Assembly (NCBI GenBank): GCA_030248225.1
Contig: JASANE010018601.1
Coordinates: 36,585-100,584, forward strand
Source: Trileptium ribeirensis
Taxonomy: Eukaryota > Nematoda > Enoplea > Enoplida > Thoracostomopsidae
DNA length: 64,000 nucleotides
Direction of reading: 5' to 3'
Shown here: positions 23,287 through 35,615 of the stretch, one piece after another
Numbering within the stretch: position 1 is the first letter of the stretch
How the letters are laid out: each line of letters begins with the position of its first letter
Notes under the pieces: generated by a model
Told to the model about the DNA's origin: nothing
The model's input: only the letters and a program-made list of their open reading frames with translations
Database searches by the model: none
Made by a program: the position numbers and the translations under genes

Positions 23287-23444
23287 TACAGTTACGGACA
23301 GAAACAAAACCAAATTTTGCGACAATCGTTCGCGAAAATTTCGTGAATGACAATTAAACAGCTGTTAATTTTTGGCAAACTGTTCGGCGAATTTTTCGTG
23401 TGAGTTTTGCAAACAATTTGCTTTTATTTCTGTCCGCAACTGTA
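23287..23444. mobile_element. 158-bp Tc1/mariner-like MITE
   Basis: It begins TACAGTTACGGACAGAAACA and ends with the reverse complement of TACAGTTGCGGACAGAAATA; the terminal TA on each side may be the target dinucleotide. The interior is internally symmetrical (TTCGCGAAAATTTCGTGAA and CGGCGAATTTTTCGTG). There is no coding potential. The same end motif occurs in the tandem array at 12838-13160. Confidence 0.82.
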
Positions 23445-24769
23445 TCTAAGTCAACTATACGTGTCTATAGTTTTTCGGGGTTGCTAAATATGATAAAAAA
23501 TTGTATCCGCGTGGTGTGCATCAGGTAAGGCGAGTATTAGGGGACCGAACACGTAAAATTCACTCTTCAAATTATAATTTTTCTTAAAATTTGTGATTTA
23601 TAAATTTCAAAAGTTTTTGTCTTTTTGGTCTTTGGAAGAAGAAATAAATAGTCTCAGGTTTTGATTTATTGTTAAAATGACTGTAGCGTCGTCGATGAAG
23701 TATTACAGATCTATAAGTGCTATTATGGGATTTTAAGCGGGCCTAGGGTCCCGAATTTGAAAAGAGACTAGTCAATAAGCACAGCGAAGCCATACTCGCT
23801 CTGTTTCCCAGGCTTCGCATCGTGAAATGGACACAGGCGTACAGAATACGCTCATCTAAAACTTTGCTGGCCGCAACTTTTTTTGTGGGACGCTGTGGGC
23901 CCGAATATGGTTCGTCGAATCTTTGCGAATAACAGTGATTTTTCAAATTCCACCGTTATCATTTCTTGCTTTTACGTCACAATGAGCGCCTACTAGGTTA
24001 TTAAGCACCTGGATACGATGGGTTTACTATATAGTGTGCAACTTGACTATACTAGTAAACGTAATAAATTGCAAAAAGTGAGCGGAGCAACAGGCAAAGT
24101 ATTTGGTATCTTATTTGTGTGTATATGTGCTTCAACTGTTTAATCAATTTATAATAAGAATAACGTTTTAGGCGATTGATTTCAAATCCACCATACAAAA
24201 AGTTCGCTAGCTAAAAGAAATTAGCTAATTAGTGACATCAACTAGTTAGCTAATTAATTACCCCATTACCACCCATGATAAAATCATAGACCTTTAAAAG
24301 ACACATATATTCATAATCAGCGACATCGAAAACCCCCGAGCGCAACAAATTAGCAATTTTGAAGTGATTTGAAAATTTACATAAAATAAGCTAGTTAATT
24401 AAGCAACGAATTAGCATATACAACCAGGTTTTAGAGCTTCAGAAATGTCATATTGGTGATAGCGTTATAGAAAACCCCTGGGTGCAATTTATTTTTAATT
24501 TATGAGCACTTTGAAAATTTTCAAAAAATTAGCTAATTAACAATTAATTGGCTAACTAACTAAGTAATTAGCATTTTCAACTTCCTCGAAGAATAAATAA
24601 GCACCAGATTCATAATCACCACTGCGAGATTATATGCACCAAAATAATAACTGCACACTAATTATTTATTGAAAAATATGCAATTTTTTTAGAAATTGCT
24701 AAAAATAGGCTAACACGCTTCACTAATTAGGTAATTATAACTAAAGCAAATTTTGGCAAAATCTATATG
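23445..24769. other. AT-rich region with decayed repeats rich in TTAGCTAATT
   Basis: From about 24190 to 24760, imperfect units of roughly 140-170 bp share GCGACATCGAAAACCCC/GTTATAGAAAACCCC phrases and runs of TTAGCTAATTAATT. No gene is recognised. The frame at 23743-23946 (minus) has no family resemblance that I recognise. Confidence 0.5.
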
Positions 24770-25680
24770 TCTTGCACCTGTCCAATATTAGACCTTTCAA
24801 GCAAAAAAATGTTTTTTAAAATCGGCCCAGTAGTTATTGAGGAGCGCAACGGACGGACGGACAGACAGTGCCGAGTTTTCCCCCTCTGACGAAAACAAAA
24901 ACGCTTCGCTTAATTATACCTTTTCATAGGGTTTCAAGGCTTTTACTTACGGTCGACGAACCCGATTTCCAAAATGTGCGTTTTCGTTTGCCTTATTATG
25001 TACTGCGTGCAGGGCATTGGTCTATATATTTACGTATTTCTGAAGGCTGAATACAATGATTTAGTTATATAGGGACCAAATTTGAAAATGTGTAGATTTA
25101 TATACTGTGCCATAAGTAATTATTTTAACACTTAAAAACCCAGTAATACCAGTCGTAGTGGAACTACATTTTTTGAGCGGAGCGACGGCATTAGTAATAT
25201 GAACGTACTCAATGTCTTGGGAATATATTATTACCTGGACAACAATGAGTAAATAAAAGAATAGTTTTATTCCGTTCGAACGAAAAGCAAGACAAAGGTA
25301 GTCACGTGGCTTATACAGCATGGTGATGAATGGCAATCGAAGCAAAACGTAAGAGTTGCTGCTCGCCATACCTGAAAACCCCAGAATATATGCCGTTAAA
25401 ACAACTCTACGACCAATAATTAAGCTGTTATGAGCTTAATTAGGGTGTTAATTAGCTGATTAGCTTAATTAATGATAAAATTGGCAAGTTGCCAAACTTC
25501 TAAAATATCAGGTGCACATCCTCACATGATAAGCTTTCAAACAAAAAAGTTTTTTGAAATAGGTTCAGTGGTTCTTGAGATCCATGAAAGACAAACGGAC
25601 GAACGGACATCGACTTTTTTGCTCCCAGACAGAAAATAAAAACGCTTCGCTTGAACGCCTCGCTTCGCTCAACGACCTCG
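24770..25680. repeat. Two copies of a dispersed repeat with ACGGACGGAC and AACGCTTCGCTT
   Basis: About 24770-24930 and 25490-25660 share the order: CAAGCAAAAAAATGTTTTTTAAAAT, a CAGTGGTTCTTGAG-like phrase, GACGGACGGACAGACA (or GACGAACGGACATCGAC), and AAAACGCTTCGCTT. They are direct copies about 720 bp apart. The unit origin is unknown, possibly the end of a non-autonomous element. Confidence 0.6.
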
Positions 25681-26379
25681 CTCCGTCCAGTAATAAATAT
25701 TTACCTTATTCCAAAAAAGAAATGGTCACAACATGCGTCTATCCTTTGGAACTCTGGGGAATATCGGAGTGTGCGACCACACCACGACAGGGCCGGTAGT
25801 CCGTCTTCGTGGTCGGAATCCAACAGTGAAATTAATTAGTAAATGTCCTCTGTAGTCGTGTAGAAAAAATCTTCAAACGCCGTTAATATAATCAAACAGT
25901 TAAAAAGGGGGGTCGTTTAGATTATCAATCTAGAATCGCACTTAACATATACATAAATCATATGGGGTGTTGACCACATGGTAAACTTATAAGAAAACGA
26001 AACAGTAAGGCACATACTACCGTACGTGCAAACAGTAATGTGCGTAAGCATCAAAAGATGCACACAAATTCCGTAATTTGAACGAGTTAATTATGATCCG
26101 CATATAATTAATATATAAGTTCATCATCTGTTATACAAGTATAATAAACTAGAATGTTACCGAATAGCGCAAAACGTATGGCCAACACGTTATCTAAGCG
26201 TCGCAATATTCATATTAACCATGTGAAGAATTTCGTTGACGGTAGAAGATTCATGGAAAATTATTTTAAGAGAACGTTTTATTTCACTATTAATAAAACG
26301 TCTGGAATAACCTCTGTTTTTGAGTCTGAAGACCAAGGAGCTTAGATTATAAATAAAAAATTCCCGCTTGTTGTAAATT

Positions 26380-28558
26380 TTAAAAACCGGTAGATTTGTC
26401 CATGAATAATACCTTTAAAAACTGAACGCGACAGATTAGAAGTAAAAATGGAAAGTTAGTTGTCGGAAAATCCAAATGTTGTCTTTTATCATAAAGATCC
26501 ACATCGGCCTTTCCCAGTTTTATAGTAATATTTAGGTCAAGAATGTTGGCGGATTTATTATGGGAGTTAACTTTACAAAGTTCAAGCGAATCCGGGTAAA
26601 TATCCTTATAAACCGACTCAAAAGTGTTAAAATCATTAATGGTCGAAATATCAATATAGTGGAAAGTGTATCTAAATTTATTTCTAACTGGTGCACTACA
26701 TGTCATCAGATATTCCTGTTCAAATGCATGTAAGTATGAACTAGCAATGTACGGACCAGAATCCGTGCCCATTGGAATGCCAATCGTTTGCCTAAAGCAC
26801 AAATCCCCGAACGTAAAGTATGTATTATTATTAAGCCATTCAAGGGTGTTAATAATACCATTTGCATCTAAGGTTAGATTCTTACTAGAGGTGTTACTCT
26901 AATACGCACCCGATTTACTAACTGCAATCAGATTCTGTTTAGAATAGTTAAAGGCATTACTGATAAGATCAGACAGTCTAAAAACTATATCTTCATGCTC
27001 CAGTTTGGTATACATTGTAGTAAAATTATACGTATTAACAGTATGCATACCTTTTTTATTATTTAAATGCCTAATCACATCAAGAATTTTATCTATGTTA
27101 TTAACAATCCAACAATTGTGAAATCTCTTAAATCTGTAGTTTAGATCCGAAAACTTGCTAAATCTTAAGTATAACAGTTTCAGAATACTACATAAGACAC
27201 TAGAGGCGATCTTCGTATATGCATGTTTACTCAATATAATGTATCTGAATTTAACAGGATTTTTATGAAATTTCGGAATGACCTGTATGAAGGGTAAACC
27301 GCAGAAACCTAAATCAAGAAAGTTACCAAAATTTGATTCTATAAAACATTTATGCGCGTGCAAAATTTTATTTTGCGTATCGGTTATTAAAGTATATGTA
27401 TCTGACTTAACGATACTTATACCATCGAAACCTAATTCATTGGCGACCACATTAATATAAAAGCGTTTTCATATAAAGCTAAAGTTTTGCGGAGCCTTAT
27501 CCGTAATAGTTATAACAAAACCATACTTATCTTTCGAATATACTTACGTACCGCGTAATTAAGAATTTCATCTGAGCCAAAATTTCTGAGTTTAAGGCTG
27601 TTAATGCGCTCATGCAGACTTAAGATTGCGTTCAATTTCCATTCCAAAAATATATTGTTGTCCAAGCCTGTATATTTTTCCACAATGCTCGTAACATAAT
27701 TATTCAAACTTCGATGAAACTTTAATTTAACATCATCAAAATTGATTCGGCGATGCAAACTATACGTAGGCCCTTTCTCTAAAAGTATCTTCAGGTTCCA
27801 ATTTTTAATAAAATCACGATTACCGGTAACAATGTGTTTATGGTCACTATTCACGAAACCATACGCATTGCAGTATCAAGATTTCGGGTTGTTCATGGAT
27901 TCCATTATATCTAATTTGTCTGTAGTTTGGCGATAGTTAAAGAGGAAACTGCCGAGAGTTCTACCGTAACTGAAAGCGATAAAGGGGTAGCGAGATGATC
28001 AGTATTAATCAGCATATCATCACAACGCCAGAATTTCTTTACTCTAACTGGAACATATTACCCAAACGTACAAGGTCAAATCCCGGGTTAGTAAATTCTA
28101 TTCTGAAAAAAACTAGTAGGCTTAGTTTTAATCTTACGTTTATCCCATAATCTAAAGTCCAAAATATCTAATACTATCTCCCTAATATTAAATATTGCCA
28201 GTCTACTAAGATCAATAATGTCCCGTTGAATAAGATCAAATAAAATATATGCATTACGTTTATTAATACTAAAAACGTATTTATAAACTACTTTCCTTAA
28301 ACTAAGAGAGTCATCCGGTTTTACCAAATTAAGCGAATCAAAAAAGTATTTAGGGTGATCTAAACATCTATTAACACGTCTCCTGCCATGTCCCCTTTTC
28401 CTTCCTGAAAGATTCCCAACAAAATTAGCACAGGCGGGTGCCCCGTACTTTTCTTTTGCCATTCTATCGTTAAGACCGAAGGAGAATTTAGTCTTGAGAC
28501 ATTTTATCCAAAAATCCTCTTTGTAAAATCTACATTTTTTATCCTCTGGATTGCTTTA
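26380..28558 (-). pseudogene. Penelope-like element (Hydra/Naiad-type) reverse transcriptase, degenerate
   Basis: Read from right to left, the pieces give: a linker EDFWIKCLKTKFSFGLNDR and a basic RKRGHGRRRVN tract (28558-28088); a helical N-terminal region (27854-27510); IPKFHKNPVKFRYIILSK, FHNCWIVNNIDKILDVI and TYNFTTMYTKLEHEDIVFRL (27450-26899); and FRQTIGIPMGTDSGPYIAS, FHYIDISTIND, LYDKRQHLDFP (26802-26380). These are ordered motifs of Penelope-like retroelement reverse transcriptases. The EDFW-GLND linker is typical of lineages with an N-terminal GIY-YIG endonuclease, which is not visible here. The catalytic YIDD-type box reads YIDI, and several frameshifts split the gene, so it is inactive. 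It abuts a second Penelope-like fragment. Confidence 0.82.
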
Positions 28559-29069
28559 TCCTTAGCCCAAGCCTTTTTGGTAATGGACAGTTTATTTCAT
28601 CGTTTTGCGCAGAATCTCTGATATACTCCATGGTTTCGTCTATAGAAACATGAGTGAACAATGCTGTAACATCACACCTTGCCATAAAAGAATTTGTTAG
28701 GGTTACGCTTGGATACTTTATCACTAAAGTCGTAAGAGTTTTTAACCAAATATTGGTTATGTGTTAGCGGCTCGAGTATGGGTACTAAATATTGCGCTAA
28801 TTACATGGCATTATCGGTCGCAATAGAGTATTCTGCTTATAGACCTTTGGGGAGCCATATAGTACCGGGATGCGCAATCCCGACAGCAACAATCTATAAT
28901 AGATTTGGTCCGAAATATATTTTGATGATGGAAATCTTTGTAATATTTTAGTGACCATTGCTTCAGCTTTTAATATATTATAATACAGATCTTGCGACTT
29001 GGATACTTTAAAATGAGTCGTATCGTTGAGTATGCTGAATATTTGAAATATATCTTGAACCCCATACAT
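28539..29069 (-). pseudogene. Second Penelope-like RT fragment (Penelope/Poseidon-type), N-terminal part
   Basis: The frame from 29069 encodes a helical region followed by SDQIYYRLLLSGLRIPVLYG and SPKVYKQNTLLRPI, the RIPRIYGLPKIHK-type motif at the start of the RT fingers. After a frame break it continues with EPLTHNQYLVKNSYDF-like sequence and ARCDVTALFTHVSIDETMEY (28724-28539), the SLFTNVPVDET-type motif. It then stops at the junction with the other Penelope-like element. The two belong to different lineages by motif wording, so one probably inserted into, or recombined next to, the other. It lacks the catalytic YxDD region and endonuclease. Confidence 0.8.
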
Positions 29070-29079
29070 ACACCTTCCG

Positions 29080-29697
29080 GAGTTGATTAAGCATAGCCCA
29101 AATGGATGAGCAGCAAACTGTTGCGATATACAAATTCGGCCTGGTATATTTAGAACTATCCATTTGGAACACCCCTACAGTGTCCAAAAACACCTGTAGC
29201 CGACCCCATAACCCGTCAATATTCTGGGTGTAACCTTCAGTGTTATTAGAATTAACGAATTGTCCATTATAGTGATTAATCCTTTCACGGATGTAAGGTT
29301 GCGGTAGCTGCAATTTGGAAAACCCACGGATATATGTAACGAAGCTATCGGTAAGTACGCCATTTCCTGGGTGGAAATGCTGACAAATTAAGGGGATGAT
29401 GACACCGATAGTTCTTGCCGGAAAAGTAGACACCTTTCTGCACTGCGTTCTAGCATTCCCACCACGTAGCGACATTTCCGACGAGGTAACCCATGATTAC
29501 ATTTTTGTCTAAAAACATTGATTTGTTAATTTCAACGTTATTCGCTGAGCCTCCCAGCATAAGATCATGCCAATTGCCCGTTCATAAACCGCAGAAATGT
29601 CCCAGCTATAATTGCACCAGTCACATACTGCACGCTCTGAAACGCCAAGTTCATCCACAATGAAATCGCTCCTTAAATTTTTGATGAAACCAACCAT
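29080..29697 (-). pseudogene. Merlin-type (ISXO2/IS1595-like) transposase fossil
   Basis: The N-terminal piece (29697-29509) contains ELGVSERAVCDWCNYSWDIS, the helix-turn-helix plus W-NY pattern of these transposases. The next piece (29475-29080) contains IGVIIPLICQHFHPGNGVLT, DSFVTYIRGF, RINHYNGQFVN and NTEGYTQNIDGLWGRLQVFL. These match the DDE_Tnp_ISXO2 blocks (HI-PG-I-SD-W-AY, NHS--FV, HTN-IE--W). Merlin elements are eukaryotic relatives of IS1016 that move by cut and paste with 8-9 bp duplications. The third catalytic acidic residue is Asp (IDGLW, near 29206-29220) where Glu is standard, and frames are broken. No TIRs were fixed. Confidence 0.8.
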
Positions 29698-29893
29698 AAT
29701 CAGCAGAACTTTATCGAGAGGCAGTTTATGATTAAAAAATTGAATATTTCTTTCGAAAGTTTTTACTGTCGTGACACCGCCATTCTAACTTGTCCTGACG
29801 CACCATATCACCCCTCTTAACCAGATAAAAAGGGTCAGACAAATAACTGAGATATCTCATAAACAATAGGGCCAAAAACAATAGCATGGGCCA

Positions 29894-30491
29894 TTGCATC
29901 TCTATACATCTCTATACACTCTAGGCTTTGTTAAGTGGCTAAACAGGATAAGTTGTAATAATAGGGTTACTCTGTGTTGGGTAAAATGCCACTCCGGAGT
30001 GGACGGAAATAAAATAGCGGATGAATTAACCAGACACGGTCTAATACAAAGGCATTGGGGCAGGAACCTTATGTTCCTATAAGTGTTTCTGTACTTAAAA
30101 CATGGATGGGGAAATCTTTCATAGAACAGAAATACAGCTGCACTCATACCACTCGTTGTAAACAGACAAGGGTTTTCTTTGATAAAGCTAAGAAACTTAG
30201 ATGAAAATTTCTTTGAAAGCTTAGTAAGGATCGCATGACAATTCCAATATATACAGTTTTTGAAAGTAAACGAGGCTTTTAATTGTCATTTATATATTTA
30301 GAATATGGATATCAGACAATACTTGATGTAGCTATTGTGGAACTGAACCGGAGACTTTAATGCATTTGATAAAGGACTGCACGGTTTTGGAGGACTTAAG
30401 AAAGACATTATTTGGCACAGAGACGTTAAAGTTGGAGGATGGACATAATTTGACCTTTTCCAGAACTGTTGCGAAAATTATTGTAGGATAG
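29894..30491 (+). pseudogene. LINE tail: RNase H domain and C-terminal zinc knuckle
   Basis: The first frame (29894-30082) encodes VTLCWVKCHSGVDGNKIADE then LTRHG, the last RNase H blocks (W-P-HSG--GNE-AD-LA). After a frame change it continues with VPISVSVLKTWMGKSF and TRCKQTRVFF, then, from 30327, CSYCGTEPETLMHLIKDCTV and LEDLRKTLFG, ending at TAG 30489-30491. This is the standard C-terminus of non-LTR retrotransposons with an RNase H domain (I/Jockey/R1-like superfamilies). Reverse transcriptase and endonuclease are missing, as expected of a 5'-truncated copy, and at least two frame breaks make it dead. It lies next to the Merlin fossil, on the opposite strand. Confidence 0.85.
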
Positions 30492-32934
30492 GCTTTAGTC
30501 TGGACTTAGGTTACCGAAAGGTCCTCTGCGGTCTAATCAGGATTTCAAACCCCATCTTCTCACTTATCTGTTGCAACGTCACAACCAGCTTTTCGATCTG
30601 TAGCATTATTGCATTATTGACGCTGCCAACTGCTAAAACGGCGTATTCAAATGGCTCTTTGCAACGTATTGCAACTCTAGATTCCGTAGTTTATAGGATC
30701 CGATTACAAGTACAATCCCAAAAGAACAGTCTCAGTTGGCAGGATAAATGCCTGTAGCTAGTACAACAGAATTACAAAGCTTATATTTGTCCAACGAATT
30801 ACACCAGCAAAATATGTTTGACGTTATTCCACAGCCCGTGTCACTGCCGTATAACTCATTACCACCTAGATTCGAACCGTCCGCGCAACATACGCCGCAG
30901 AACGAAAATGGATACACAAATCTGTACGCTATCCTTTTTCGATAGTGAACTTAATAGTTTGGTGTTTAGAATTCAAGTATTGTATAAATTGATCCGCTTG
31001 TATGCTATTTTGCGGTATGAGGGCACAATGTCAAGGCATTTTTCAAGCGCCATGCGGTCAGTATTAGACAGTTCAATACTGGAGATATTAAACGCACAGT
31101 TGATGTCAGAATTGATGTTAGCATTGGTTGCTAACCTAGAGCTAAGGTTGTGAGGCTTTTTTGCGTGTTTCAGCTAGCGTTGATCTTGAAGTTTAGTAGA
31201 TAGCCAGAGGATGTGCGAAGATATGATGTACCAGTCGAGGTAGGTGATGCTCCGCTTCAGGATAGGGCTCGTATCATTAAGATGTTTGCTAAGATGTTTG
31301 CTATATTTTTTATGGTTGTTTAGCTCGTTATGTAATATATTGCTAATAAATTGTGGCCAGTGGGTAATATTGCTTAAAATGGCACGATTTCTTTACTTTA
31401 CAAAGCTCGATGTTAGTTCGGAGTCGATGCTACTTTTGAGAAAGGAGCTGTGTGCATTTCTTTTGCCGATGTTGATGGCCGTGCTCTTATTCGCTTTGTA
31501 GAGCGTGACAATATAGTAATATAGTCACCATATTTATGTTTGAGGCTTCGGATGATGCCAAACGGGAACGGAACCGAAAGAGGTGATTTAGCGCTTGGAT
31601 CGCTAGATCGTAAGATTTGTTAGCCATGTGGAGGTGCAAATATATTACTTGTATGATCTATGCGATAGCGGTGCGGTTGTCCCGATTCGTGCCATTTTAG
31701 CGTCAATAAGCTGAATTATACCCAAGACTTATCCTTTTCTACTAGTATAAGATATAAAGAAACTGAAGGAAACGTAAAAAACACCAAATGTAATGAAAAT
31801 ATAATAGGCCGGTCCTTTAGCGGTAGTGAACACTGTGTATATTAACCAAACGACTTACTAAGACATAACATTGATGTTGAAATAAAAATTGCCGGGTGAA
31901 TAAAACGGCAAACGAAGGCGCAAAATAATTGTAAATGAAAAAAAAGTGGCGTGAGAAAAACAATAGAGATTGTAATGCATGTACGGTGTAAAATATAGCG
32001 GGTTTCAGTGAGCACCTAGGGTCTTTACAACCAGTGTGCACACAATTCAAATACTAAACAAATACAATGCATTACATTTCTGGTTCTCGTAATTTAGTTT
32101 CTTCTTGATCAGTGCCACTGTCACTTTATCGAAACTTTGCTCGGGACCACCGTTATCGCCAGAAATTTTGGGTGTTTTGGTTTATGGACCAACCAACGCA
32201 ACCGGCGAGTTGTCCGAAATAGGCGGCGGTGCAGTTGCGCGAGCCGGAGTAGCTGTAATAGGCGGAATAATCAAGCCCTTTTTAGAGCAAGCAGCAAAAT
32301 TTTTGAAAATACTCTAAAAAATGAAATTTCTAAAATTTGACGTGTTCTTTTTGTTGGGTGTGAAAAATATTTAGCATATGTGTCCATGGTAGGCCGGCGG
32401 CATATTTTTGCAAAAATTGTGAATGATTCACAAAAACTTTGAGAATATTTTAGTAAAAATTAGGTGGTGCCTCCTTTGTTGGCCTTTGCAATATCTCCTC
32501 CTCCCTGCGGGAGTTATCCGTTCTCATAAGCAGGCAGACCATGGGCATCTATGGTTTATAGGGTTGTTAAAATCAATATACATGTTGGTTTCATTGTTTT
32601 ATGTTAATATTGAGTATGTCGTTAACCCTTTGGGACTCCGCACGAGCTAAACATTCTTCAATTTGGGACAACAACAGTCAAATTTTATCACTTTTTCAAT
32701 GTTATTGTGCAATAACGACATACATGGCCACAAGTTTCAAAGTGTAGGGGTGCCGGGTCGTCGGGAGGGGTGGGTTTCGGGGGCTCGGAGCCTTAACGGT
32801 AACCCCAATAGTTTCCCAATGAGCATATATTGCTGAAGGCTATAGATTTTCGTGGCCAAGTGAAGTTTATCTGCGCATCCTTATATCTTTAAAAATAGTT
32901 TATTATTTGTTGCCTAGGGTACCATATTGGGACC
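30492..32934. other. No gene recognised
   Basis: Open stretches occur at 30748-30945 (TELQSLYLSNELHQQ...PYNSLPPRFEP) and 32105-32317 (GELSEIGGGAVARAGVAVIG) without recognised families. The first has a Pro/Gln-rich low-order composition and could be an exon, but no splice context is convincing. I see nothing else. Confidence 0.35.
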
Positions 32935-34750
32935 GCCGACTAAGTTAGGATGCCGATGTGCGCCTGAATAAGGTACGGTCATCTTTTTCTAAAAATCAGT
33001 TGTTCAAATTTCGTCATGTCATTTTGATGTGTTTGCGGATTCAAGCGAGTGTTACACGTTATAAATCTGCTATATACGTGTTTGTTGTCTAGAGTCCGAC
33101 TTGACCATATTATACCTTTTGAAATTTGCCTTAAGGATTTTACGTTCGCGAACTTGATATCCATAATTGTAGTTTGTCTTCATTTGTTAGGTTATGTGCT
33201 TCGTGTAGACCATCAAGCATGATGTACATAATATTTTTCCGCACTCTGAATCTGAAGATGTGATTATCTACAAATACCACGAATAGTTCATGCCTTTACT
33301 AGTGGGTTTGAATGGGTTTAGGCCGCTGAACAGTATTTCAAGAATATTGTCTGTCTTCCGTTATTGAATTATGTATTGTACTCTAGGCATCAAGAAACGT
33401 CGATATATATATATATATGTTTTAGTACGCTTACTACAATCATAGAAATCTACAACTTTGCTGAACAATCCATTTTGTGGGACATTTATTAACGTGTTTG
33501 TGAATTCGAGCTAGTGTTACACGTTATAAATATTCTATATACGGATGTGTTATCTAGAGTCCTACTGGACCACATTATAATTTTTGAAAGGGTTTCAAGG
33601 GTTTTACGGTCGACAAACTTCATTTCCAGAATTGTAGTCTGTCTTTTTTGTTAGGTTATGTGTCGCGTGCAGTCTATCAAGCATTGTGTATATTATATTT
33701 TTCGGCACGTTGAAAACGTCGATTTGGTTACCTACAATCACCACGAATAGTTGATGCCGTTTCAAGTTGTTTAGAATTTGTTTAGTGTCGCTAAACACGA
33801 TTTCAAGAATATAGTCTGTCTTCGGTTATTGGGTTATGTATTGCGTGCTAGGCATCAAGAATAGTACATCATATATATGTTTTTAGTACGCTGACTACAA
33901 TAATCAAAATTCAAAACTTTGCTGAACAATCTCTTTTGTGGGAGATCTCCCTGGGCGGCTCTGAATATGGTGCGGTTGTGTTTTTCTGGAAATCTATTTT
34001 TTATGTGTTTGTGAATTCAATTGAGTGTTACACATTATAAATCATTATAAATCTGCTATATACGGTTGTTTAATCTAAAGTTCGACACTACCATATTGTA
34101 CCTTTTGAAAGGGTCTCAAGGGTTTTACGGTCGACAAGCTTGATTTCCACAATTGTAGTTTGTCTTCATTCGTTAGGTTACGTATCATGTGGAGGCCATC
34201 AATCATGATGTATATAATAGTTTTCGGCACGCTGAATATGGCGATTTGATTATCTACAAGCACCACGAATAATTCGTGCCTTTTCCAGTGGTTTTGAATG
34301 GGTTTAGTGTCGCTGAACACGATTTCAAGAATATAGTCTGTCTTCGACTATTGCGTTAGGTATTGCGAGCTACGCATCAAGAATGGTCCATATAAATGTT
34401 TTTAGTAGGCTGACTACAGTCATCGAAATCTACAACCTTGCTGAACAATCCCTTTGTGGAACATTTATTAATATTTTTGAGAATTCGAGCTTGTGATACA
34501 TGTTATAAATCTGCTTTACACGGTAGTGTTATATAAAGTCCTACTGCACCATGTTATACCTTTTGAAAGGATCTCAATGGTTTTACGGTCGACGAACTAG
34601 ATTTCAATGTTGTAGTCTGTCTTCATTTGTTAGATTATGTATCGCGTGCGGGCCATCAAGCATGATTTATATTTTTCGGCACCTTCAATACGACGATTTG
34701 ATTATCTACAATCACCATGCATAGTTCATGTCTTTTCCGGTCCATGATAA
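32935..34750. repeat. Tandem array of about 460-520 bp units (about four copies)
   Basis: The phrase CCTTTTGAAAGGGTCTCAAG followed by GGTTTTACGGTCGACGAAC, GATTTCCAGAATTGTAGTCTGTC and GCGTGCAGGCCATCAAGCATGA starts near 33111, 33576, 34097 and 34555 (spacings about 465, 521 and 458 bp). Each unit also has a GTTACACGTTATAAATCTGC-like phrase and CAACTTTGCTGAACAATC. Divergence is about 15-20% by eye. Partial copies lie at about 11925-12140 and 24945-25015. No protein is encoded consistently. Confidence 0.85.
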
Positions 34751-34759
34751 CTTTAAGGG

Positions 34760-34885
34760 CAAAAGTATATGGCATGCCATGCCGTTCTTGTTATACTAAT
34801 CCTTAGTCTTAGCCTAAGCTATGGTCCCTACATGAGCCATGCACTAAGGCTGAGCCTAAGTCGGCGGACTGCAGGCCCCCCGAAC
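34760..34885. repeat. Foldback repeat centre, copy 1
   Basis: It contains GCCATGCCGTTCTTG and inverted phrases CCTTAGTCTTAGCCTAAGC and CACTAAGGCTGAGCCTAAG. Related copies are at about 44690-44810, 45330-45440 (reverse) and 62990-63100, where it forms the centre of a long foldback. Confidence 0.65.
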
Positions 34886-35615
34886 CTGTTTGTCATTTGT
34901 TGTATTATACTGGAGGAAATAAAAACTGTCTAATTATTACAAGCAGTGTAACATGGCAAGGATTTACGCATTAGCGAATAAAATATATTCACCCCTAGAA
35001 CCACGTAAGTTACACAGATCAGCTAAGCTGATGGCGCTGGAGGAACCTCAAAGTGGCTCAAATTGGTTATATATAGCAAACTGAATATAACAATTCGCTA
35101 TCGAAGTAGACATCCGATATAGAAAATAAGGGTGGGCTGAGTTCCGTTTGCCACTTGCAGTTACTATAGAATTGACAGTTGAGATCATTATGTTTCTACG
35201 AAGAACTTTGCCGTGTTTTGAACATGAAACAAAACGATTGTAATTTTATGTTGCAAACAAAAATGTAAAGGTTCCCGTTGGTGAGCGAATGGTTTGCCGG
35301 GTAGGCTCATTTTCAAAATTATTGTTTTTAAATGGAGGGTACTTCGATTTGTGACGAATTATAGAGTATTAAATATGCTATATTATGTTAGGGTTGTAGT
35401 GTTTGTAATTAATCGTATTCTTTTACTCGAATTCAAAGCGTTAAACATATGTGAATTCTTATATTAATGAGACAAATTACCCGAGTACCATTTTGCAAAC
35501 GCAGACTATTTCTATGCGTGCGAGGGCGCTGCTATAAAAAACCCATAGCTATATTCTCGTCGAGGATAGTATAAGATTTATTTCTTAAATAGTGCACGCA
35601 GAGCGGCCTTATTAA

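Noticed and set aside
26154..26345. A plus-strand frame (KRMANTLSKRRNIHINHVKNF) as the next SHPRH-like exon
   Set aside because: It does not match the expected FEAWKKEYKLL-type block and has no convincing acceptor in phase 0.
30860..30950. A tRNA gene on the minus strand, from GGTTCGAATCT
   Set aside because: Only the T-arm-like B box is present; no A box, acceptor stem or anticodon arm can be formed.
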